A DNA stretch of 64,000 bases from Edaphochlamys debaryana. Lineage: Eukaryota > Chlorophyta > Chlorophyceae > Chlamydomonadales. The notes below the pieces were generated by a model. That model was not told where the DNA came from. It saw only the letters and a program-made list of their open reading frames with translations, and searched no databases. This document shows, piece after piece, positions 46,901 to 58,908 of this stretch. The stretch's first letter is position 1, and each line of letters begins with the position of its first letter. The stretch is from positions 1,364,001 through 1,428,000 of the forward strand of contig JAEHOE010000013.1 in assembly GCA_016858145.1 (NCBI GenBank), read 5' to 3'. A program made the position numbers and the translations under genes.

Positions 46901-47892
46901 AGGTGCCCAGCCGAACAACGTTTAGGAGCTGGCGGTCTGGGCGTGGATTGCAAGTTTGAGCGGACGCAGGCACACACGCACACACGCACGCACGCCTACA
47001 CGGGGTAATTCCGGGGGGCTTCGCCGCCCGCAGAGCCTGACGGCGGCGGCTTAGCCCAAAAACTCATGTCGCTCGACCCCGATGCCCTCTCCACAGGAGC
47101 TCGTGCTCGACCCACCCTCCGCCTCTGGCAACGGCAACGGCTTCGGCCCATCGGCATCCTCGCCCTCCGCCCCGGGGCTCCGCTTCGCCCGTGTGTACGG
47201 CTTCCGCAACATCCAGACGCTCCTGCGCCAGGTGGGGGTAGTGGAGGCGGGTTTCTGTGTGTGCCTTCAGGGTGCGAGCGTTGGGTGCCTTGCATGGAGC
47301 CTGACCGTATCTACTCCTCCAGCCAACTTTCAACCGCCAACCGCCAACCGCTAACCGCCAACGGCAGGTCAAGACCGGCCGTTGCGGGTACCAGTACGTC
47401 GAGGTGATGGCCTGCCCGGCCGGCTGCCTCAACGGCGGGGGCCAGCCCAAGCCCGGCCCCGGGGTCAGCCCCGCACAGCTGCTGGAGCAGCTCGAGGCGG
47501 CCTACACGCACGCGGTGAGGGGGCGGTGGGGTGACACGCTGGCAATGCGCATCCTTTGGCCCGTACGTATGGCCCGCTCGCCGCGTTCGGGATGAGGTAC
47601 TCGGCTCTCTTGCCTTGTTTCCTCGCGCCACTGACCCCCGACGACCCCGTGCCCTCGCCCCCGTCAATACGTGGCCCGCCGCCTCTCACTTGCCACTGAA
47701 CCCAAAACCTTGTGCCCTCTCCCCCGTCAGGACGTGGCCGCTCGCCAGCCCTCCGACAACCCCGCGGTGGCTGCCCTGTACGCGTCCTGCCTGGGGGGGC
47801 GGCCCGGCTCAGAGGCGGCCCAGCGCCTGCTGCACACGACCTTCCGGGAGCGGGAGAAGACGGTCACGGCGGCGGTGGTGTCCAACTGGTGA
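43956..47892 (+). CDS. NAR1: Cytosolic Fe-S cluster assembly factor NAR1 (iron-only hydrogenase-like)
   Basis: Ten exons, all in phase (1,659 bases, 552 aa): 43956-44057, 44374-44472, 44671-44833, 45240-45560, 45803-45869, 46095-46269, 46495-46782, 47097-47231, 47368-47514, 47731-47892. The N-terminus has the NAR1 cluster ligands (DYIAPSQDC, then [13 protein letters not shown]). The hydrogenase-like core shows [44 protein letters not shown] and [13 protein letters not shown], all Cys positions retained. The protein ends in SNW, compatible with the C-terminal aromatic signal of CIA components. NAR1 links early CIA scaffold steps to the targeting complex in the cytosol. It differs from true algal HydA by the N-terminal ferredoxin-like cluster and CIA-type C-terminus. 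A Gly/Ala-rich insert of about 50 residues sits in exon 4. Confidence 0.92.
47649..47682 (+). repeat. Intronic copy of the NAR1 last acceptor and exon start
   Basis: GTGCCCTCGCCCCCGTCAAT then ACGTGGCCCGCC repeats the true acceptor region at 47712-47745 (GTGCCCTCTCCCCCGTCAGG, ACGTGGCCGCTC). The acceptor CAG has become CAA in the copy. Confidence 0.85.
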
Positions 47893-48438
47893 TGTATGCA
47901 TAAGGCGACGGAGGCGAGGTCTTTGTGGATGTGAGTTGGGGGCGGCCGCGGCGGCCGGGGCACGGGTTACGGTGCGGTTACTGCAGGGTGGGGGCGGGCC
48001 GGCGGGCAATAAAACGGTCTTGTCGGCCCTTCGGGCGTGTCGTCCATTCCTGACCGTTTTAGGAGGTCCTTCACAAGTCCATATTACTTCGACCGCGTTG
48101 TTGCTTGCCTCAGCTTGTTGCTCTGGAGGTGCAGCAAGCGCGGGCAGCGTGTGGCGGGAGTGGCGAAATAAACGTAATACTTGAGGGCGGGGCAGTAATA
48201 AAATAAACGCGAATGTGTAATGAATGAAGCGCCTGTCCCTAATATGACAGGAGCGGCTTGCTCTACACGCCGGACCAGCCAGTTTTGTGGCGTGCTGCCT
48301 TGCTTGCAACTTCGCGCGTCAATCGCTTTGTACGTCGCTCGATAGATCATCCGGCGGGGGAAAGCGGCCCAAGCGTCTTTCCAGCGCAACGCGGCGTCCT
48401 TGACACATACAAAACAGGAGAAATGTGAGCGTCATCAG
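47893..48438 (+). terminator. NAR1 3' UTR with TGTAA signal, then start region of the mosaic gene
   Basis: TGTAA at 48216-48220, about 325 bases after the NAR1 stop, fits the poly(A) signal. The remaining 220 bases must hold the promoter and first exon of the next gene, whose start codon I could not place. An ATG at 48423 is followed directly by TGA. Confidence 0.6.
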
Positions 48439-51400
48439 AAGCATCCGAACAGGACCTGCTGCTGCGCGGCAGCAGCAGACGGTTTGTTATCAACATTGGA
48501 GTTGCCCTCGCGGCGGGGTTGCTGCTCGGCGCGCTAGTTCCTCCAGTCGCTGGACAAAGTGAGTGCAGTGAATGCGAGCGGGAGCTGAGTCGCGCGCCGC
48601 ATTCGGCGGTCATCATCACTCGCATCATGACTGACCGCAGCTGTGTATCAACGTGCGCTTGAAGTCATCATTTGCACTAGCTTGCCTCTAGGCTCTTGGT
48701 ATTGGAGGGCTGCTAGGCGGGTTTTGGCTTGATGACCCGCCCGCCCGCTCATCAGCCCCCCCGGCGGTGCTAGCGGTGCCGCTAGTGCCGCATCCATCCA
48801 TCCCTGCTTACCCCGCCCCCGCAGCCACCGAATGCCGCTGCCTGAAGCAGTGGACCTGGAAGAATGCCAACTACAGCGGCTGCGTCAACCCCGACGGCTC
48901 CACGTACCCGTGGTGTGTGGTGGGCGCCTCGTGCAACGTGACTGGCCTGCGTGATGGAGTGTCGGCGTACACCACCCCAAAGGGCCAGCCATGGAAATAC
49001 TGCAGTGAGCGAGGGCGGGGCAGGGCAGCAGGGCGTCATCGCTGGCGTATGTAGCACGCAGCAGGCAGGCAGGAAGGGGGAGGGGCGGGGCGGTGGCAAC
49101 GGTGCTTGCTTGGGTTCTTCAATCTCGATCGGTCGTTCCCTGCTTGCTTGCAGAGCCGCAAGACTGCGTCTGCCTCAGCGTGTGGACGTGGCAGACCACA
49201 AATTCCACCGGCTGCCAGCGCCCAGATAACGACCCCGTCGGGACCTGGTGTGTGGTCAATGGAACCTGCGCATCCGCCGACGGGATTTCAGCAAACACAG
49301 ACCCCAAGTACCAGTACTGGAAGTACTGCCCGAAACCCCCACCGCCGTCCCGTCTACCACCGTCGCCTCCCCCACCGTCCCCTCGACTGCCGTCCCCTCG
49401 GCCGCCCTCGCCACGGCCGCCATCCCCGCCACCCAGTCCTGCACCACCCCAGCCCTTCAGTGAGTTGATTGGTATGTAGCCGCTCCCGCTTCCCCCTTCA
49501 CGTGAAGGCACAAGCAACTCTATCGGCAATGCATGTTTCAGGTTTAAGACCTCTCCGCCGGCCGCCCCTCCTCTCTTGTAACGTACCCAATGCAGCGGAC
49601 TGCAGCATGCCTTGGCCCACGTGGTGCTATAACCTCCCTGGAGTCGTACGGATCGCCGACTGCGATGGAGACGGTGCGTGGCTGCTTGTGCATCAGAGCG
49701 GGTGAAGCAAGCACATAACGTTGTGTCAGGTCTCATCGCGGACCGACTCCGATAGAAATGATGGAGTTTACAACCGTGCCCCTGGACAGGACTGAAAGAC
49801 GTCACGTGCACCGCCAACGGCGAGTGGCGGGCAATACTGTCTTCAAGGCGTTGCGCCCCTTACACCACCTTCTACGAGCCATATATTCGGACGCTATATG
49901 CACGCCCGTATTTGGTAAGCAGCAGGAACGCGGAGCGGCGTCAGTGCTTGCATGCTAGCTGCTGGGAGGGCACGTGGGGCGGCTAGGGCGGCGCGGTGAG
50001 CTAGGGGTGATGAGCTAGGGCCGCCACCACGGGAGCCGGCGGCTCGATCGAAGTGCTACGGCGTGTAGCGCGCGCAATCAAACGTTCATGCAAGGCCGTA
50101 CGTACGCACTGCGCATGCATGCATGTATGTGCCCGTGCCTGCAGGTTGCGGACGGCCAGGCAACGGCGACTGGTGCACGTACGGACAGCAGCGTGCGTAC
50201 CGGGTGGACTGTGACGGCGATGGAGGTACGAGGACAGGGGCAATCACTAACACCACTACTGCTGCACCCGCCTAACCCGCCTGACCCGCGCGCCCTGCCT
50301 GCAGCGCTGGACTGGGCATGTCGTGACGAAACGGGGGCGCAAGGCGTCGTGCGTTCAACGGACCGGTGCACGGTTACGTGGCCCGCCGCCAAAACCGACA
50401 GCTGCCCAATGGCGTTCGTTGGCAAGTTACATCGCTTGATTGGACGGTTTGTTCTGCTTTATGGCGATACATATCGTAATAATTCCCTTGATCACCAACC
50501 CTCTGCAGGTTGTCAGAAGCCCACCCCTGATTTTTGCGCCGCGCCGGGTGACTCCCTACAGATGGTTCACTTGGATTGCGGCCAGAACAACCCCGATGAT
50601 TGTGAGGCTTGCTGTAGCGGGTGTTGCACTGAGCAAGCTATGTATCTAGTGCTCCGCTTGAGCGTGAACTGCTAAAGAAATGTGTGCTCCCATGAATGGG
50701 ACATGCACCCACGCACAGGGTTGCAAGACCTTATCTGCTTCAAGGCCAATGGTTCCGCCGTACTGATTATGTCAGACTGGGTTCAGCCAGTTCGTTGTTT
50801 TGAGACGAAGATATCATCCGCGCTTTCCATTTGCGCAGCCAGTATGCTGCCGTACCATGGTGAGAGATAACCCAAGCGCAAGGCCGTGCGTGCGGCCGCT
50901 GCCTTACACGGGCGGCGGGTGTCCCGCTTGCTTGACTTCTGTCCGCATGCAGCTTGTGCCGTCGTCGATGGCTTCGACGCTCAGATCCACTGGGATCATG
51001 GGGGAGATGACCTTTCATATGTCGGCCCGGGGGACGTACAAGCCATGGCCAAGGCATGCTTGGCCAGCTTGGCATGCCGCGGGTTTACCAAGTCTGGCTG
51101 GCTGAAGCGCGCAACTGCGCCCACCACGCGCGCCTATGGGATGTGCCTCTACGTGCGCAAAGGTGAGATCCAAGACCAGCTAGCCAGAGGAAAGAGGCTG
51201 CAATCCCACAAGCAAGAGGTTGGAAGTCAGAGGTTGGAATGAAGCAAGAGGTTGAAGCAAGGGGCAGGGCACGACGCAGCCGCCAGCACGCATCAACTGT
51301 GCGTGCGTAATAGTCAGTATGCCCTTCATTTCATTAATCTACTTACTTAATCCCGCCGCGCCGGGCCCTTCCCTACTATCCCTGCTGCACCCGATGCAGC

Positions 51401-54400
51401 CACGGAGAACTGCCTCTGCCTCGACCCACTCCGCGGTTGTTCGAACCCCGCTGCCGACACCAACGGTCCGTGGTGCGCCGTGGGACCCTCCTGCAACGTG
51501 ACTGGCCTGGCCGACGGCGTTCTCTCAGCAGGCCAACCGTACAAGTACTGCAATGAGTGATTTTGTGGTTCATTACGATTGGCTGGGGCGGGGGACGGAT
51601 TCACCTAGGGTGGCGTGGGGCGTGGGCCGACAGGCAGGGGTAAAACATCATGCGTGCCAGAATGAAGTGTCATCGAAGATACGCAACCCAGCAATACCAT
51701 GCGGCATGCGGCATGCGGCAGTAAGCAGCCCGCCCCGCCGGTGCTGAACGTACGACTTGTGCGTACCGGTATTGCCCGCATCTATCCCACGCGCAGAACC
51801 CGCGGCCTGCGAGTGCCTTGGCTCCTGGGTCTGGAACGGCACCACGTACAGCGGTTATCAAAACCCCAACAACGACCCCAACGGCCCCTGGTGTGTTGTT
51901 GCGGACATCTGCCCAACTGCCAACGGCATCTCCGACAAGACCAGCCCTCCGTACCAGTACTATAAGTACAGTGGAAAGAATTGCACACGCCAGCCTAGCT
52001 GGTGCGCTCAAGTTTCTCAGGTTTTTTCATCCGCAGATTGTGATGGCGACGGTAGGAAGGGGCGGGGGCTGGCACGGTTGGAAAGGTTGGAACGCATGCA
52101 TTGCCATTGATACTCGTATCTACAGTCATGTGCCCACCTTATCTTCACACGCGCGCGCAGGACTCCAAGATGTCGCCTGCCAGACCTATGGGCAAAAGTG
52201 GCTTGGGCTATCCACGAAGAAATGTGTCATTGAGTCCTCATCCAACATGCCGGACAGCGTGTGCCCGGCCGCATTCGGTAAGGAATACAACGTGTGGCAG
52301 CGGCCGACTGCGTGCATACCGCTGACCACGTTCTGCTTATTACTTGGACTTGCATGCGGATAGGCTGCCTTCGCCCGGAGGGCTACTGTGCAGAGGCGGG
52401 GTCTCGCGCATTCAGGATCGACTGTGATGGCGATGGAGGTGCGCTAGTCTAAGCTAGCTGGCTTTGCTCCTTGATTCCACGCACATGGCTGTGAACTCAC
52501 TTTACGCTTCAACTCTATGGCGGCGTCGTCCCGCCCTGCATTCATTTGACAGTCCTTGACTGGGCGTGCAAGGATTCGACCGGCCTGCGGAGGGGAGTGC
52601 TGCGGACGACGGAGAACTGCTGTGGCAACTGCACGGGCTCTCCAAGTATCTGGCCAAACGCTCGCCCAGACGCCTGCCCCCCGGTGTTCATGGGTAAGCA
52701 GCAGGGGGTGAACGAAGTCCATGCATGCATGCTTCGTCGTCAAGGCAGTACGTATCCGTATGTAGCTGGGCCTGTAAGCTCTACCTTGATGCAAGTATAT
52801 GAGTTCGTTCTACCAATTCATCTATCCACAGGCTGCTCCCAGCCAGATGGCTTTTGCTCTGAGCCAGACGACGCTCTGAAAGTGCTGGAATGTGACGACA
52901 AGGACGGTGAGGCCCACGCACGCACAGCAATATTTGAAGAGACTGGCTTGGCTAGCTCGTGGCTGGCTAATGCGTTGCTAGCGCGCGGACTGCATGCATG
53001 CATGGCAGGTTAGCATGGCTAGATGGCTCGTATGGTGTTGTGCATGATCAGATGCGAGTTAGTTGCTTGTTGCCAGCAGCAGCGGATCGACCACCGCAAA
53101 CACTCGGGCCTGCATGCATGCATGCAGGGCTAACGGACTTCTACTGCATGTCCGCCGACGGCACGGTGGCCGTGATCAGATCCGAGATCTCACAGCCGTA
53201 CACGGGACAGTATGCCGTGACATGCAAACAGTACAACGGTCTTGCCGACGCTTTCGCGGTTTGCCCCTCCGCCTTTCCGGGAGGCAGTGAGTAGTCAAGC
53301 CGTATGGTCATCATGAAGAGTGGCACTCATCAAACAGTGAAGCAAACACTTGTCCTAACGTTATTTTCGATGCAGACGTTTGCAGCCTGGAGAATTGTAC
53401 TGACCCCAACGCCCAGTGCCGGGCGACCTTGAATGGCACCAAAGCCGTCCAGGACTGCTCGTACTGCAAGCGAGGCTATGCGCAGGACTGGGCCAACAAG
53501 AAGTGCACATGTACGTGTATGGATGAGGAGCAAGCAGAGCTGTGGCATCCATCAGAATCTAGCAGCCCAGAACTGTTTGATGAAATGTTGTGACGTCGTG
53601 CTTGATTACGTATCTGATTGATCGCAGCGATCGGCCTGGATGTCGATGTACCTTACATTACTGGATACACGCCCTTCTTCTCAGTCAACTCCAAAGCCTC
53701 TCTGTATGATAGCTACGAATTTCCAAATTCCTTTTGCAATTTGAACCCCAATAATTGTGCGTGAGGGAAATGAAAGTAACAGGCAATCAAATAAAGTGCG
53801 TGCCAGAACTTGGACTTACCTGCATGCATGCATGCATCACGTGTGCGCAGGTGTGGGGTTTTCAGTTGACATAACCTACGGCTACAACGGCTACGGGTTC
53901 ATTGAGAAGAGATATGGTAACCCCAAGGCGGATATCAGCAGCGCAAGTACCACGTATCCGGCGCCTGGTGGCGTGCTGTTGTACGTCCGCAACAGTGAGC
54001 TGCCCCTGAGGCCAGCAGTCTGCGCATGCCATCCACGCCGCCACGCCTGCCACGCCACGCCACGCCACGCCGCCGCCATCTGAATATCATGCATGCCCCT
54101 TGTGTGATGATGATCCATGGATGCGCAGATCCGCCTGCTTACAGCTGCCCAGTCGTGAATGGCTACGTCGTTACACGTGGCCAGGGTTTCCGCACCGACA
54201 TATTGTACGGCGCTCCCGACACGCGTGTTGCGGACCCGTCGGCGGCATGCAGCGCCAGTGCGGCCTGCGTTGGCTTCGATCTGGGTTGGACGGGCGACAT
54301 GACAAAGTGCGTTGGTGTCTGTACAGCAGTAAAGACGGGGACACACCCGTTCTGACACTTGTTTTGGTATGCATCTTTGACAAATAAAGTGGTATACGTA

Positions 54401-57400
54401 CCTGACTTTGGCACACACAGGGGTTGGATGGTAAACGGATCTGAGATCACCAACGCTACACGGCTCGTTTACGGCATGTGCGCATACCGCAAGGCTAGCT
54501 ATGGTGAGGACGTGAGGACCTGGCTGGAGAGCTAGCTGCGCTTTATTGGTCAGCATTCACCTTCGATTTGACCTCTTGCCCCTCCCTCATCAAGCAACCT
54601 GCTCGATGCATGTACCCCGGTCGCACAGTGTGCCCTCCCAAAGCAGGCTACCAGACATTCCTGTACCAGAGCTGGGTCATCGGTTCCGGGGTCGTGGCGC
54701 CCGCAAAGCTCGCCAACGGTGCTGCGGCCGAGGCCTTCTGCCGCAGGAATGAGACCTGCCTCGCCTGGAACAGCCTGGGCTACTGGACCCCCAGCGTTGT
54801 GCGCTGGAACGCCGCTACTGGCACCTGCAGCTACAGAAAGAGTAAGAGCTGCTGGGGTCGGTTAGGGCGCGCCCGCGTGGGCGTCTCCTCTCTCCAAGCA
54901 GCCGCGTAGCGTATCGTGCGTGTACGTTACTGTGCATGCCTGCTACGTGAACGGAATGTAGATCAGCCGAACCCTTGATTCTCACGGCGTTCTCCGCAAT
55001 CCTCTCTCTACTCTCGCCTCTCGCAGTCAAGACAACCAAAATGATAACTGCCGTTAACCTGACGTGTGGAGTATCACGCTCGGCAGCCTGCACTCTTGCA
55101 CCGCCACAGCCGCCATGCGGCGTCTACATGCGCCCGAGGAGTCTGGCGGCCGGCACCGCCTGGGAGTGTGAGTACGCACGGGTAGTACAGTAGTAGTAGT
55201 AGTAAGGGATGGAAATGTATGTCTTGCTGGCCATGCTACAGCCGGATCCTGCACCTAAGAATACGGCAATGAAGACAGCCATTACAGCCATGTGCGCCCA
55301 TGTACGTATCATACCCGTACAGGCGGTGAGCTGTGGTCACCCGACTACCGATACGTCCTGAAGTTTGGCTCGTGGTCTGATCCAGCGGCATCTTGGGGCA
55401 GGCTGGTAAGGCGGACGGAGGCCATTAGATAGACCGATGAACGGTTGATTACGACTGGATGTATGAATGAAATGGCCTTCGTTTACGCATGTACCTCCTT
55501 GCAGTCCATCATTGATACAACTACGAACGTAGTCCGGTGGACTGCCGGGATCTTCCCCCCGCCTGCCTCGCTGGCCACGCTACAGCTCTCGCAGTTTGGC
55601 ATGATCCTCGCAAGCAACGGGGCATGGTGCGGCGTGGAGGGCTAGATGCTTGGGCGGCCACGCACGCACACCGTCCGACTTGCGTCCTGCTGACTGCTGT
55701 TCTCAAACACACAATCAATCTGCCCGCTGCTGGTACAGGTCTGAGACGGCTACCTTTGTCAACTCGAGCAGCACCTATGTGGCGATGCGGGACTCGACCA
55801 CGCTGAGTCCGGCGCGCATGGTGCCTCCCAGCTACGGCCCCGCACTGGCACCGTACTCCATGGAGCTACGTGAGTCTGTCTGCTAGAATGGAAGTAGCTA
55901 TTTGATGCATAGACCGATTATACATTGTATAGAGGCAGGCCCATGCGTACCCATGCGTCTTTGAATTCTCCCTTGCCCCTTCCTCCTCCCCACCTCCCAT
56001 CTATCTATCCCTCCGCCCTTTCGGTAATTGCTTGCGTTCCAGGCAAGACGGGCGATCTGGTGATCAAGAACAAGCTGAACGCTACAGTTTGGACCAGTTC
56101 AGGACCCACGCCAAGTGAGTAACAAGCATGCACGCAATAACAACCCTCGGCCCCGAATTAACCACATTCTCATCTGATTATGCAGCGATTTGCCCACCCT
56201 ACATCGTGCGGAGCGGAAACTGCGTATGCCCTTGTCCTTCGGTGCGCAAAGGGAACGGCCACTACGTACTCTGGCACCTAGGACCTTTACCGGTACACAG
56301 TGACGTGTTGTTGCGCGCATGTGACTGCTTGTGATCTGTATCTTGCAGGGCTTCACAAATGTCTACCTGCCGCCGCCGACGCCGCCTCCTCAGTCTGTCG
56401 GCGGCGGCGGCGTTGCTCAGACGTGCGCCAGTCTGGTGAACGGCACAGCACCCACTCCAACGAATAGCTCGCTGTCGCAGTGCCTGGGTAAGGCTCTGCT
56501 CTGCAAGGGCTGTTTAGTTAAACCCCTACAAGCGAGATACGCTGCCGATGAGGCCAGGGCTTCAGTGACATCAGCATGCATGCAAGCCGAGCCATGTGCT
56601 GATCCAAAACTCTGCCGCGTGCAGTTGTCCCCACGACACGAGTTACTCTTTTCAGCATGGGCCTGAGCCCCGCCTTGAATGGCACCACACTGGCCGTGGG
56701 CAAAGCGTCCGGGGGCTTCACCGCCAACATGTCCGTGACACAGGAGGTAGGCATGCATGCGCACCAAGAAGTGCCCAATTCTGAAGCCGCCGCACCTACC
56801 CTGTGGTAACTAGTACAGTAATAACTGTAACGTTGGCCGCCGCTTGCAATAATTCTCCAACAGGTTTGGACTCAGGTTACTGCCAACAACTTCCAGCACA
56901 ACCTGGTGCTTGCGGCTCCCAGCGTGTCTGGTGCGCAGCAATCGAACTAGGCATGCTTGTTTGGGTTTTGTGCTATATATTTACCATGCTGCTTGCTTTT
57001 GCACATACAGGAATTCTCGCAAACGTCAGCATGGAGGTCTCTGCGTACAGCATCCGTCCGTTCCCAGCCCAGACGCTATGCTTGGGAGTTAAGGCCCTGA
57101 CGGCGGTGAGGCACGTTGGCTCAACAAATGCAGAAACGCGTAGCCATGCAAATGAAGCAAGCGTCTTTCATGCCATTCCCTCATTCCTGGGCTGCACCCC
57201 TGCGCAGGGGGCCCAAGTCACGTACCTGCCGTGCAGTACAACAGACATCAAGCAGGCCTGGGTTCTAGCCCGGAAGACGCCCGTCTTGTAAGTGAAATGC
57301 AAGCATCTACCAACTGGCGTCCCGCTAGCGGGGTAACATGCCATGCACTACGCAAGCATACTCGCTGATGATCCTCCCCCGCTCCTGCATGCCTATTGCT

Positions 57401-58171
57401 CCGCCCTCCTCTACCTCTCAACCCCGCGCAAAGCGTGAGCCTCTTGCTGGGGGCTCGCTCGACGTGAGTGTGATTGGTTTTGGTTATTATTTGCGAAAGC
57501 TAGACAAGTGCAGCGGGGAGGCATGTGGAGGAGTGAGGAGCGAGTGGGAAGGAGTGAGGAATCTGCATGGGTAGCAAGTTCATTCATTCATTCGTATCCC
57601 CCGCCCCGCCCCCCCAGGAGTACCACGCTGTGCGCCACGGTGCCAGGCAGCGCCGCCGGCCCCAGTACCGTCCTGGCGCTGCCCCCCTGCGCCTTCGGGA
57701 ACAGCACCGCCACCGAGGCCAACCACATGGCACAAAACGTGGGCGGCGAGGGTGGCTTGCCAGAGAATATGTTTAAGCTGGCCTTTGTAGCCTTTGCGTC
57801 AGGCTCTCCCGGCGGCGAAGCCCCCCAGGGTTACCCCAGGATTACCCAAGGATCTACCCAAGGATTACCCCGTACACATCTCCTCCATCAACTACCATGA
57901 CACACCCTTCTCGCTCATTGACTCGCTCTACCCCCCTTTCCCTTTCGTTCTGCCGTTCACCCCTCGCCCAACACTTCCCAGTTTGTGTTGTACGGCAACG
58001 CTACAGGTGAGTGTGCCGATACCTTGCATGCACGCACGTCAAAGGGCATTCTGATGCATGGTCGGTGTGCGTGCTGTCACGTGAACCCTGAAACATGCCA
58101 ACCCGCCGCCTTACCGCCCCATGGCAGGTCTTGCCGTGATCGAGGGCCTTCGCCGTATCATGCTGGAGTAA
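48439..58171 (+). CDS. Mosaic extracellular matrix-type protein: kringle/FN2-like, CDGDG, PAN-like, EGF-like, bulb-lectin and ricin-like modules
   Basis: About 40 short exons, mostly phase 1-1. The first exon placed (48439-48558) encodes a hydrophobic anchor or signal, FVINIGVALAAGLLLGALV. Then two Cys-rich modules of kringle/FN2-like spacing (48826-49003 and 49154-49471; WTW, PWCVV, WKYC), a Pro-Ser linker (PPSPPPPSPRLPSPR), two-exon CDGDG units (49596-50859), a PAN-like exon (50953-51162), two more kringle-like modules (51400-51552, 51797-51970), further CDGDG units (52037-53286), an EGF-like exon (53376-53510), PAN-like modules (53628-54841), a bulb-lectin-like region (55323-56114; LWSPDYRYVLKFG, GDLVIKNKLNATVW), a Cys-Pro segment, and ricin-like exons (56864-57738; LCLGVKALTA, QAWVLARK), ending at TAA 58171. 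Many NxS/T sites fit a glycosylated secreted protein. Defects: a donor changed to AT at 51553 and a frameshift in exon 49790-49914. Start codon not found. Length about 1,650 aa. Two separate genes are possible, but phase supports one. Confidence 0.65.
51549..51560 (+). other. Mutated splice donor in the third kringle-like module
   Basis: The first kringle-like exon ends TGC-A followed by GTGAGC. Here the equivalent reads TGCAATGAGTGA: the donor G is A, so the frame continues to Asn-Glu-TGA at 51558-51560. The next module resumes in the expected phase after an acceptor at 51796, so the downstream gene body looks intact. Confidence 0.75.
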
Positions 58172-58908
58172 CAGCGGATGCTAGCGGACAAACAGATCGC
58201 AAGATGAAGCAAGTGCATCCGCTTCGGAGCGTGAGGGACGTATCCGCAAGGAAAATGAGTTGAGAGGATGCGGACGTCTTGCTTTCATTGTGTGCGGGGG
58301 TACGTAGCGCCGGGGGTACGTGTGCGGGGGTACGTTTCGGTGGGCGGGAGGCCCTGGCTGGGGCGTCTGCTGGGAGGCGGAGTCTGGAGCTGGCCCGAAG
58401 TTCTGACCCAACCGGCAGCGGATGGGGTGCATTCTAGCTAGAGGGTGTACTGAGGAAACAGAGGAAACAGTCACTTGTTGTAGCGTCTTCCGTCGGGTGG
58501 TCTGCATCCTGGCATGGACAAGAGGGCCCCATTCGCTCCATAGCCTGCTGCTGAGCGCCTGAGGGGTTGGGGTCAAGTAGAACGTCACGCTCTACCACAG
58601 TGGTCCACCTTACAACTGTGTTCGAAGCCTCAGATTGGATGTGCCAACAGGGGGGGGGGGCAGGAAGTTTACAAATATACACCACGCTTCAACCTTGGTG
58701 AGCTCGACAAGAGGGTCCCAAATCGAGGTTTCGAGGTTCTAAAAAAAATGTTATGAGCCCTCAAAGTTTGGGGGGGGAAGGGGGGGGGGGAGGGGGGTCC
58801 CGAACTTTTGTACAGCTCCTGTCCGAACTTTTGTCACAGCGGTCTGACGCAGCCCAAGGACTCTTTCCTTGCGGAAGAGCGTGGTATAGTATCAAGCGAG
58901 GCTGAACC
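58172..58908 (+). other. 3' flank of the mosaic gene
   Basis: No supported gene. Contains G-runs around 58770-58798 followed by CGAACTTTTGT, repeated at 58822-58832 and again near 59721. No clear plus-strand TGTAA close to the stop. The last eight bases (58901-58908) are the left target-site duplication of the MITE. Confidence 0.5.

Noticed and set aside
43956..47892. [FeFe]-hydrogenase HydA instead of NAR1
   Set aside because: The N-terminal DCLACSGC cluster region, the [13 protein letters not shown] form of the last motif and the aromatic C-terminus fit NAR1/IOP1, not the algal HydA layout.
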